Assembly: GCA_963777285.1 (NCBI GenBank)
Contig: CAVZPR010000002.1
Location: 992,001 to 1,056,000 of the forward strand
From: JAFARE01 sp963777285
GTDB lineage: Bacteria > Chloroflexota > Dormibacteria > Aeolococcales > Aeolococcaceae
Direction: 5' to 3'
DNA: 64,000 bases
Shown: one piece after another, positions 57,240 to 64,000 of the stretch
Layout of the letters: each line of letters opens with the position of its first letter
Numbering within the stretch: the first letter of the stretch is position 1
The notes under the pieces: generated by a model
What the model saw: the letters and a program-made list of their open reading frames with translations, nothing else
Database searches by the model: none
Told to the model about the DNA's origin: nothing
Translations under genes and position numbers: made by a program

Positions 57240-59777
57240 GTGTTCAAGGTCAGCATCAGGAGCCTGCTGAGCCACAAGCTGCGGCTCCTCCTCACGACGA
57301 TCGCCATCCTCATCGGCGTGTCTTCCGTGACCGGCACATTCATCTTCATCGACACGATCAACGCGACCTTCACGCGCATCTTCAACGCCGCGGACGCCGG
57401 CGTCGCAGTGGTGGTGGAGGGACATCAGCTGCGCGGCGCGGGCGGCAGCATCGGTGGGACGCCACGGCAGCCGGTGCCGCGCTCGCTGCTGACCACCGTC
57501 TCCGGAGTGGCGGGCGTCAAGAGCGCCGCCGGGCTGCTCTTCCGCACCGGCGCGACGCTCATCGGCCCCGACGGCAAGGCCATCGGGGGCAACGGGCCGC
57601 CCACGTTCGGCGGCAACTGGATCGCCGACGCCGACGTCTCCCCGTACCGCATCCGCAGCGGAGCACCGCCCTCCGCGCCGGACGACGTGGTCATCGACGC
57701 GGGGACCGCGACGGGTCATCACCTCGCGGTCGGACAGCGCGTCACGATCGCGTTCGCCACGGGGCCCGAGGAGCGCTTCATCGTCAGCGGTGTCGCCGGC
57801 TACGGCACGTCGGACAACCTCGCGGGCGCGACCATCGCGCTGTTCACGGAGAGCACTGCGGAGCGCGTGCTCGAGGGGCAGAACAAGTACGACGAGATAG
57901 ACGTCGCGGCGCAGCAGGGTGTGTCCGACACCGACCTGCGGGATCGGATCGCCGCGGTGCTGCCCGCGGGCGCCGAGGCTGCGACCGGTCAGCAGGCCGC
58001 GCAGGCCGCGGAGCAGAGCACGGAGACGACGATCAGCACGTTCATCGGGACGCCGCTCCTGGTCTTCGCCTTCATCTTCCTCTTCGTCGGCTCGTTCCTC
58101 ATCGTCAACACGTTCAACATCCTGGTGGCGCAGCGCACGCGCGAGCTCGCGCTGCTGCGCGCGCTGGGTGCGACGCGACGCCAGGTGCTGACCTCGGTGC
58201 TGGTCGAGGCGACGCTGACCGGCCTGGTCGCGTCCGGCGTGGGCGTGCTGCTCGGCCTGCTGGTGGCGTCGGGACTGAAGGCGTTGATCGGCGCGCCCGC
58301 GGGCACTGTGCTCAACCTGCAGGCGCACAGCTTCATCGCCGGCGTCGTGGCGGGCACGGTGGTCACCGTCCTCGCCGCGACCTTCCCGGCGCGGCGTGCG
58401 ACGCGGGTCGCGCCGGTTGCGGCACTGCGCGAGGCGCTTCCCGAGATCGAATCGCTGCCGCGGCGGCGCGTCATCGCCGGCGCGGTGGTGTTCGCGGCCG
58501 GCTGCGCGCTGGTCGGCATCGGCCTCTCCGGGGCCACGTCGGTGTCGCTGCAGCTTCTCGGTGGCGGCGTGCTGGCCGTCTTCCTGGGGGTGGCGCTGCT
58601 GGCGCCGCTGCTGGTCACCCCGATCGCCCGCGTCCTCGGCTGGCCGGTTCGGCACACGCGCGGCGTCGCGGGTCTGCTGGCCACGCAGAACGCGCAGCGC
58701 AACCCACGGCGCACCGCCCTCACCTCGGCGGCGTTGATGATCGGCCTGGCCCTCGTCGCAAGCGTGGCCGTGCTCACGGCATCGTTCCGCGCTTCTGCCG
58801 ACGCCGCCATCGAGGGGGCGCTCCGCGGTGACCTCATCGTCTTCTCGCAAGGGCCGTCGTTCAGCCCCGCGGTGGCGGACGCGCTGCGCGGCGACCCCAG
58901 GCTGGCCGCGGTCACGGAGCTGCGCTTCAGCGACGCGCTGGTCGGCTCCGCGTCGCAGAGCGTCACCGCCATCGATCCCGCCTCGCTGGGCACGACCCTC
59001 GCGTTCGACATGTCGAGCGGCTCGGCGTCCAGCGTCGCCGCCAAAGACACCGCGATCGTCGACGCAGCGGAAGCCGGGTCGCGCGGATTGGGCGTGGGCA
59101 GCTCCGTGACGATCGGCTTCCCGGAGGGGGCCAACGTGCGCATGCGCATCGGCGGCATCTACACCCAGAACGCGCTCGCGCAGGGGTACATCGTGTCACT
59201 CGCGACCCTCGCGCCCAACGTCACCACCCAGCGGGACAGCGTCGTGCTGGCCAACGCGGCTCCGGGGGTCTCGGTGGCCGACGCGGAGACGTCGATGAAG
59301 CACGACCTGCGCGGCTTTCCCCTGGTGCAGGCGATGAATCGCGACGAATATCGCACCATGGTGGGATCGCAGATCAACTCGTTGCTCAACCTCATCACCG
59401 GCCTGCTTCTGCTGGCGGTCATCATCGCCGTGCTGGGCATCGTCAACACGCTCGCGCTCAGCGTGCTGGAGCGAACGCGTGAGATCGGTCTCATCCGCGC
59501 TCTGGGGATGACACGCGGCCAGACGCGCTCCATGGTGCGCTGGGAGTCGGTGCTGATCGCGCTCATCGGCGCCGTGCTCGGCATCGCCGTCGGTGTGGGG
59601 CTCGGCGTCGCGTTGACCAACGCGCTGCGCAGCAGCGGCATCGACCACATCGCCGTGCCCGGCGGCAACCTGTTTCTCTACGCGGTCATCGCCGGCGTCT
59701 TCGGTGTGCTGGCGGCGATATTCCCGGCGCTGCGTGCCTCGCGGCTCGACGTGCTCCACGCGATCGCGGCCGAGTGA
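57240..59777 (+). CDS. FtsX-family ABC transporter permease (two FtsX units)
   Basis: An 845-residue permease: N-terminal helix, an extracytoplasmic domain of about 230 residues, three helices (FIFLFVGSFLIVNTFNILVA, about 280-400), a second helix plus extracytoplasmic domain (about 500-700), and three final helices (LLLLAVIIAVLGIVNTLALS). The motifs RTRELALLRALGATRRQVL and RTREIGLIRALGMTRGQTR are the conserved cytoplasmic FtsX elements. This 10-helix, two-unit layout suits a homologue of lipoprotein or peptide exporters. The GTG at 57240 starts 12 bp after the ATPase. Confidence 0.93.
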   Translation: MFKVSIRSLLSHKLRLLLTTIAILIGVSSVTGTFIFIDTINATFTRIFNAADAGVAVVVEGHQLRGAGGSIGGTPRQPVPRSLLTTVSGVAGVKSAAGLLFRTGATLIGPDGKAIGGNGPPTFGGNWIADADVSPYRIRSGAPPSAPDDVVIDAGTATGHHLAVGQRVTIAFATGPEERFIVSGVAGYGTSDNLAGATIALFTESTAERVLEGQNKYDEIDVAAQQGVSDTDLRDRIAAVLPAGAEAATGQQAAQAAEQSTETTISTFIGTPLLVFAFIFLFVGSFLIVNTFNILVAQRTRELALLRALGATRRQVLTSVLVEATLTGLVASGVGVLLGLLVASGLKALIGAPAGTVLNLQAHSFIAGVVAGTVVTVLAATFPARRATRVAPVAALREALPEIESLPRRRVIAGAVVFAAGCALVGIGLSGATSVSLQLLGGGVLAVFLGVALLAPLLVTPIARVLGWPVRHTRGVAGLLATQNAQRNPRRTALTSAALMIGLALVASVAVLTASFRASADAAIEGALRGDLIVFSQGPSFSPAVADALRGDPRLAAVTELRFSDALVGSASQSVTAIDPASLGTTLAFDMSSGSASSVAAKDTAIVDAAEAGSRGLGVGSSVTIGFPEGANVRMRIGGIYTQNALAQGYIVSLATLAPNVTTQRDSVVLANAAPGVSVADAETSMKHDLRGFPLVQAMNRDEYRTMVGSQINSLLNLITGLLLLAVIIAVLGIVNTLALSVLERTREIGLIRALGMTRGQTRSMVRWESVLIALIGAVLGIAVGVGLGVALTNALRSSGIDHIAVPGGNLFLYAVIAGVFGVLAAIFPALRASRLDVLHAIAAE

Positions 59778-60280
59778 TGCGCGGAGCGCGCCGCGGCTGG
59801 ATGCGCGGCATCCGTCCCTGGCTGGCCGGCGCAGCGGTGGCGCTGGTCGTCGGGCTCCTGCTCGTCTTCGCCCAGCTGCGATCTCCGGACGCGCTCCTCT
59901 GGACGGGCAAGCCGCTGCCCGGCGTGGATCGCGGCGGCCTGGTCACGTACCACTACCGGGGGGTCTCGTTCCTGCAGCCGCTGCAGGGCGCCAGCGACGA
60001 CCCGGGACCGACCGCCGTCACCGTCGACATCGATCCCAACAACCCTTACGACGTGCTGCTCGACCGGCCGGGCACGAAGCTCTTCGAGGCGCTGCTGATC
60101 GGCGCGCCGTTCCTGGTCGCCATCCTTCTCGTGCTCGCCGGTGTGATGCGCCAGCGCAGGTACGCCCGGCTGAGCGCGCGCGAGGGGAAGAGCCCCGGCC
60201 GCGACTTCGGGCACGGGATCGACCCGGAGGTCATGAACAGGCTGCTGCAACGCAACCGCGGAGGCGGCGGCAGCGACTGA
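59774..60280 (+). CDS. Hypothetical two-helix membrane protein of the exporter operon
   Basis: A 168-residue protein not assigned to a family. Helix 1 is at about 18-35 (LAGAAVALVVGLLLVFAQL) and helix 2 at about 105-125 (LIGAPFLVAILLVLAGVM). About 70 residues between them (TYHYRGVSFLQPLQ, TVDIDPNNPYDVLL) face outside, and the basic tail faces the cytoplasm. The start is GTG 59774 overlapping the permease stop, or ATG 59777. It is probably co-transcribed with the ABC genes, and convergent with livK. Confidence 0.72.
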   Translation: MMRGARRGWMRGIRPWLAGAAVALVVGLLLVFAQLRSPDALLWTGKPLPGVDRGGLVTYHYRGVSFLQPLQGASDDPGPTAVTVDIDPNNPYDVLLDRPGTKLFEALLIGAPFLVAILLVLAGVMRQRRYARLSAREGKSPGRDFGHGIDPEVMNRLLQRNRGGGGSD

Positions 60281-60287
60281 CGCGGAC

Positions 60288-61583
60288 TCAGCCGAAGCTC
60301 ATGCTCTGCGCCGTGCTGCTGCTGAAGTACGGCACCGTGACCTTGAGGAAGCCCGGCGACGTCGCCGAGATCGTGGCGATCTCCGTCTCCCGGTCAGCGG
60401 GCCCCAGGCTGCTCGTGTAGTTCGCATTGGGGATCAGCCCGCCGAAGTCCACCGCGCCGAGGTGCAACTTCGCGTTGAGCACGCCCTGGCGCGTGAGGTC
60501 GTGGCCGGCGATCGCCTTGGCCAGCACCTGGGCCTCCATCTCCGCCAGGCAGTACCCGTACACGTAGTAGCCGTCAGGGATCTGGCTGGGGCTGTACTGG
60601 TGCTGGATCTGCAGGAACTTGGCCATGCCCGGCGCCGTGGTGTCGCCCCACGCCGCCTCGTAGCCCAGCACCCACTGGTTGAGCAGCGCGGGGTACACGG
60701 GCGTCGGCGTGCCGGCGGCGGTGCCCGCTCCGCTGCCGCTGGTCATCAGGTACTCCGACCAGGCGGGGCCTTGGAGGATCCACTGCGGGTGATAGCCCAC
60801 CGCGGCGGCCGACCCGATGATGCCCGCGGCGGCGGTGGGGATGGCGGTGAGCATCACGTACTGCGCTCCCGCATTCTTCATGGCGAGCGCCGCCGGGAGC
60901 AGGGTCTGCGGCGTCGTGTCAGTGGCCGCGTCGTACGTCGCTGAGCCCACGTCGTCGAAGTGCACCGCGGCCTTGGCCGCCGTGTAGCCCTTGAGCCCGT
61001 CCTGGCCATAGGCGTCGTTCTGGTAGATGATGCCGATCTTGGCGCCGGGATTGTGCTCCGCCACGTATGTCATGGCGTTGGCCACGTCCACCGCATAGGG
61101 CGTCCCGATCACCGCGTTTATGTCATGTGTGACAAAAGCTGAGTCCTGGGCGGCCGTGCCGATGAGCACCTTCTGCGTCTCCGCCTGCTGCTCTATGGCC
61201 TGCGTGGTGGGGCTGCCCAACGACTGCGCGAAGAACAGCACGCTGCCGACCATCTGGTTGTAGTCCTGCACCTCCTTGGTGGCGCTGGGATACTGGTTGT
61301 CTTCAACGGTGAGGTTGATCTTCCAGCCGTCGATGCCGCCGTTGGCGTCGACGTACTTGAAGTACGCCTGCTGTCCCGCCGTCAGGGGCACGCCGATGAG
61401 CTGCGCGGCTCCCGTCAGCGGTGTCAGCACCCCCAGAGCGATGGTCTTCGCCGACGCGTCGACGCCTGGGCCGGTCTGGAAGCCGCCCGGCGAGGACGAG
61501 GAGCCGCCGGTGCCGCAGGCCGCAAGGGTCAGCGCCGCGGTACCCGCGGCCAGCAGGGCGCCTCGTCTGCTTCGCATGCGCAT
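60288..61583 (-). CDS. livK: Branched-chain amino-acid type ABC substrate-binding lipoprotein
   Basis: A 431-residue LivK/Peripla_BP_6 protein with a lipobox (LTLAAC) and a Ser/Gly-rich linker. The binding-protein fold begins IALGVLTPLTGAAQLIGVPL, with NGGIDGWKINLTVEDNQYPS and IGIIYQNDAYGQDGLKGYTA. It captures an amino acid or related carboxylate outside the membrane. The ATG at 61583 follows GGGAGAA. Family members take leucine, urea, amides or aromatic acids. Phenylacetate or branched-chain substrates would fit the neighbourhood, but this is inference. Confidence 0.88.
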   Translation of the reverse strand: MRMRSRRGALLAAGTAALTLAACGTGGSSSSPGGFQTGPGVDASAKTIALGVLTPLTGAAQLIGVPLTAGQQAYFKYVDANGGIDGWKINLTVEDNQYPSATKEVQDYNQMVGSVLFFAQSLGSPTTQAIEQQAETQKVLIGTAAQDSAFVTHDINAVIGTPYAVDVANAMTYVAEHNPGAKIGIIYQNDAYGQDGLKGYTAAKAAVHFDDVGSATYDAATDTTPQTLLPAALAMKNAGAQYVMLTAIPTAAAGIIGSAAAVGYHPQWILQGPAWSEYLMTSGSGAGTAAGTPTPVYPALLNQWVLGYEAAWGDTTAPGMAKFLQIQHQYSPSQIPDGYYVYGYCLAEMEAQVLAKAIAGHDLTRQGVLNAKLHLGAVDFGGLIPNANYTSSLGPADRETEIATISATSPGFLKVTVPYFSSSTAQSMSFG

Positions 61584-61615
61584 GTCGTTCTCCCGGTGAC
61601 GCGGCTGTGGGCGTG

Positions 61616-62638
61616 TCAAGTGTGCGCGGGCTGCGTGCGGCGGCGCGCCAGCGCGACGAGGCGCTGCGCGACGCCGATGACCCCCCGTGGTTCGAGCACG
61701 AGGAACACGATCAGAAGCACGCCGTAGACGATCGCCGCAAGGTCCGCGGGCTGCAGCGCGCCGAAGATCGGCTGCGATCCGGCGACCTGCTGCAGCAGCG
61801 CCGGCAGCCCGATGACGAAGACGGCGCCGAGCAGAGGACCCCACAGCGTGGCCAGGCCGCCCACCACGATCATCACCACGTACTCGATGGACAGCGCGAG
61901 GTTCCAGTCGGTGGGCTCCACGTATCCGATGTACGAGCCGTAGAGCGCACCCGCCAGACCGGCCATGGCCGAGGAGACGACGAACGCGGTCACCTTGGTG
62001 CGCGCAACGTTGACGCCAAGCACCGCGGCGGCCAGCTCACGGTCGCGCACCGCCGCCATGCCGCGCCCGACATTGCTCCGCATCATGTTGCGCACGTACA
62101 CCATCGCGAGGGCGAGGAGAACGAAGGCGAGGTAATAGTAGAGACCGTTGCGGTCGAACGAGAGCGGGCCCAGCGTCGCGCCGGTGGCGAAGTCGAGGGA
62201 CCCGAAGGTGGGATCGTTCAGCGCGCGACCGCCCGGTCCGCCCGAGATGGCGGCGACGTTGACGAAGATGTGCTGCCCGATGTACAGGAGCGCGATCGTC
62301 ACGATCGCCAGGTACAGCCCGCGCAGGCGGAGCGCGGTGGGGCCGACGATGCCGCCGAGCACGCCGGCGGCGACCGCGGCGGCGGGGATCCAGAGCGCCG
62401 CTGTCAGGTGCAGATCGGTTCCCAGGAGCCCGCTGACGTAGGCGCCCACCCCAAGAAAGAACGCGTGGCCCAGTGATATCTGACCGGTGCGTCCGGTGAG
62501 CACATCCAGCCCCAGCGCGCCGATGGCGGCGATGAGGACGAAGACAAAGGTGGTCAACCAGTAGGCGTTCAGCAGAAACGGCAGCACCAGGCCTGCGACC
62601 AGGGCCGCGGTCACGGCGACGCGCCGCGCCATGGTCAC
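61616..62638 (-). CDS. livM: Branched-chain amino-acid type ABC permease LivM
   Basis: A 340-residue permease with the LivM signature GLDVLTGRTGQISLGHAFFL, then GVGAYVSGLLGTDL and the cytoplasmic coupling element AVRDRELAAAVLGVNVARTK, with about nine helices. Start GTG 62638 overlaps the livH stop (GTGA). ATG 62632 is an alternative. It forms the transmembrane pore with LivH. Confidence 0.92.
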   Translation of the reverse strand: MTMARRVAVTAALVAGLVLPFLLNAYWLTTFVFVLIAAIGALGLDVLTGRTGQISLGHAFFLGVGAYVSGLLGTDLHLTAALWIPAAAVAAGVLGGIVGPTALRLRGLYLAIVTIALLYIGQHIFVNVAAISGGPGGRALNDPTFGSLDFATGATLGPLSFDRNGLYYYLAFVLLALAMVYVRNMMRSNVGRGMAAVRDRELAAAVLGVNVARTKVTAFVVSSAMAGLAGALYGSYIGYVEPTDWNLALSIEYVVMIVVGGLATLWGPLLGAVFVIGLPALLQQVAGSQPIFGALQPADLAAIVYGVLLIVFLVLEPRGVIGVAQRLVALARRRTQPAHT

Positions 62639-63531
62639 AGGCGCTCCGCCGGTCTCGTGCCGAAGATGCCGTAGGGCCGCACCAGCAGCACGATGATCAT
62701 CAGCACGTACGGCGCGACCAGGTAGAAGTTCGTGCCCAGGAACGGCGCGTATGCCGGCTGGTAGCCGGCTGTCAGCTCCTGGACCACGCCGATCACCAGG
62801 CCGCCGAGGACAGCGCCGGTGGTGGAGTCGATGCCGCCGAGAATGATCGCCGGGAACGCGAGCAGCGCCGACGTCGAGATCGAGGGGTCGACGAGGTTCG
62901 GATAGCCGCCGAGGAACACGCCGCCGATGCACGCAACCACACCCGCGAGCGCCCAGGCTGTTCCGTGCACGCGGCGCAGCGGGATGCCGACCGCAAGCGC
63001 GGCCTCGGGGTCGGCGGCCGCACCGCGCATCGCGAGGCCGTACTTCGAGTGACGGTTGAAGAGCCAGAACGCCAGCAGCACCGTGAGCGCCGCGACGATG
63101 GTCCACACCTGCACCCATGGAAGGGCCACACCGCCCACGTCCAGGGTGCTCGCACCCCAGGGGTCGCCGTTGCCGCGTCCCGTGGTGCCGAAGATCGCGG
63201 GCAGCAGGGACTGCAGGATCGTGGCCAGACCGAGCGTCAGCATCACGACCGTGAAGTCGGGTCGCCCCACGGCGAAGCGCAGCACACCTGCCTGGAACGC
63301 GAGCGCCAGCGCCGCCGTCAGTGCGCAGCCGATCGCGAACGCCGGCCAGAACGGGGCTCCTACATCGGTGGCGAGCCATGCGGTGATGAACGCACCCAGC
63401 ATGAGCAGCTGGCCCTGCGCGAAGTTGATGACACGAGTGGCACGAAAGACGACCGTGAAGCCGAGCGCGATGAGCGCGTACACGGCGCCGAGTGCCAGGC
63501 CGGCGACCAGAAGCTCGATGAAGGTGATCAC
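62635..63531 (-). CDS. livH: Branched-chain amino-acid type ABC permease LivH
   Basis: A 298-residue permease: VAGLALGAVYALIALGFTVV, RATRVINFAQGQLLMLGAFI (the LivH signature), and the coupling loop AAADPEAALAVGIPLRRVHG. Start GTG 63531 overlaps the stop of the upstream ATPase gene (GTGA). Order livG-livH-livM-livK on the leftward strand, all overlapping or nearly so. Confidence 0.92.
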   Translation of the reverse strand: MITFIELLVAGLALGAVYALIALGFTVVFRATRVINFAQGQLLMLGAFITAWLATDVGAPFWPAFAIGCALTAALALAFQAGVLRFAVGRPDFTVVMLTLGLATILQSLLPAIFGTTGRGNGDPWGASTLDVGGVALPWVQVWTIVAALTVLLAFWLFNRHSKYGLAMRGAAADPEAALAVGIPLRRVHGTAWALAGVVACIGGVFLGGYPNLVDPSISTSALLAFPAIILGGIDSTTGAVLGGLVIGVVQELTAGYQPAYAPFLGTNFYLVAPYVLMIIVLLVRPYGIFGTRPAERL

Positions 63532-64000
63532 GCGCCCGCCTCGACCGCCCCGAGATATGCGGCGATGACCGACGGGTCCGCCTGCACCTCCGCGGGGGTG
63601 CCCAGGGCGATCTGGCGGCCGAAGTCGAGCACCAGCACGCGCCGCGCCAGCGACATGACCACGCCCATGTCGTGCTCCACGAGGACGAGCGTCATCCGGC
63701 GGTCGCGGTGCATCGCGCCCACCAGCTCGGTCATCTCGCTGCGCTCGCTGCGGCTCATGCCGGCCACCGGCTCGTCGAGCAGCAGCAGCTTCGGTTCCAT
63801 CGCCAGTGCGCGCGCCAGCTCGACGCGCTTGCGCACCCCGTAGGGCAGCGACCACACGGGACGCTCGGCGGCCTGCAGCAAGCCGACGAACGTCAGCGCG
63901 TCACGGGCCGCGGCGCGGTGCTCGCGCTCCTCCCGCCGCGTCGCCGGAAGGCCGAGCCCGGCGCGAATCGCGCCCGCGCGCATCATGTGGCCGCGGCCGA
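63528..64000 (-). CDS. livG: Branched-chain amino-acid type ABC ATPase, 5' part beyond the right edge
   Basis: The C-terminal about 157 residues of a LivG-type ATPase: signature region WSLPYGVRKRVELARALAME, Walker B LLLLDEPVAGMS, H-loop LVLVEHDMGVVMSLARRVLV, and the LivG-like end FGRQIALGTPAEVQADPSVI. The signature reads LPYGV rather than LSYGE/LSGGQ, a noticeable change. The Walker A part lies outside the window. Which of LivG or LivF it is cannot be fully settled, although the VEHDM motif favours LivG. Confidence 0.85.
   Translation of the reverse strand, partial: GRGHMMRAGAIRAGLGLPATRREEREHRAAARDALTFVGLLQAAERPVWSLPYGVRKRVELARALAMEPKLLLLDEPVAGMSRSERSEMTELVGAMHRDRRMTLVLVEHDMGVVMSLARRVLVLDFGRQIALGTPAEVQADPSVIAAYLGAVEAGA

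Noticed and set aside
57177..58850. A leftward open frame of over 500 codons opposite the FtsX permease.
   Set aside because: The translation is highly charged and low in hydrophobic residues with no family features. The opposite strand clearly encodes the permease.
60288..64000. A dedicated phenylacetate uptake system.
   Set aside because: The proteins are LivKMHG-like. Proximity to paa genes is suggestive, but the EAL and MacB-type genes lie between and the family binds many ligands.

Overview
This is a high-GC (roughly two thirds G+C) bacterial chromosomal segment with dense, short-gapped operons, many GTG starts and few T-tract terminators. A stand-alone LigD-type polymerase domain, an ECF42-like sigma factor with its YCII partner, a nickel-responsive Fur system and aerobic phenylacetate catabolism all suit a free-living aerobic soil bacterium. 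Actinomycetota and Chloroflexota/Dormibacterota-like lineages are both possible, and the sequence alone does not decide between them. No rRNA, CRISPR array, transposase or phage gene was recognised.

Layout. 0-5.3 kb: a cut zinc-ribbon gene, tRNA-Gln(CTG), an HxlR regulator divergent from an MFS exporter, an SRPBCC protein and an ECF42-like sigma/YCII pair. 5.4-14.5 kb: a complete potassium-uptake locus (kdpE, a 28-residue membrane peptide, kdpFABC), with the sensor split in two. A double KdpD-USP protein without a kinase follows kdpC, and a DUF4118 histidine kinase is encoded convergently. 14.5-25.9 kb: accessory genes (lipoprotein/TetR, an Imm5-like gene bracketed by direct repeats, an MBL hydrolase, a PLP decarboxylase, a MarR locus with a frameshift, a DHFR-like reductase, VOC proteins, AraC, SDR). 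26-34 kb: LigD-Pol, an ABC exporter, an MBL protein, a remnant response regulator, a secreted sialidase-fold protein, a frameshifted DUF488 gene and a cold-shock gene with a 5' UTR hairpin. 34-39.5 kb: an MMPL transporter, a PhnB-like protein, and a Fur-family regulator divergent from a NixA/HoxN nickel permease across a Nur-box-like site.

39.6-53.7 kb is the metabolic core. A branched-chain 2-oxoacid dehydrogenase (E1a, E1b, E2) and an IlvE-type aminotransferase run into a PaaZ-like aldehyde dehydrogenase. Then come a PaaR-like TetR regulator, a MaoC hydratase and two crotonases, facing the oppositely transcribed paaI-paaK and paaABCDE genes. Together they cover phenylacetate activation (PaaK), ring epoxidation (PaaABCDE), isomerisation and ring opening (PaaG, MaoC plus aldehyde dehydrogenase) and part of beta-oxidation. 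PaaH and PaaJ are not in the window. 53.8-64 kb holds a SCO protein, a GNAT, an EAL phosphodiesterase, a MacB/FtsX-type transporter, and a LivKMHG branched-chain amino-acid type uptake operon that runs off the right edge.

The most unusual structures are: the split and internally duplicated KdpD; tandem hairpin-forming repeats read in frame as a 51-residue N-terminal extension of PaaB; 53-bp repeats that end like the tRNA-Gln 3' end; direct repeats around the Imm5-like gene; and several one-base frameshifts that may be real decay or sequencing error. No wholly new multi-gene system could be demonstrated.
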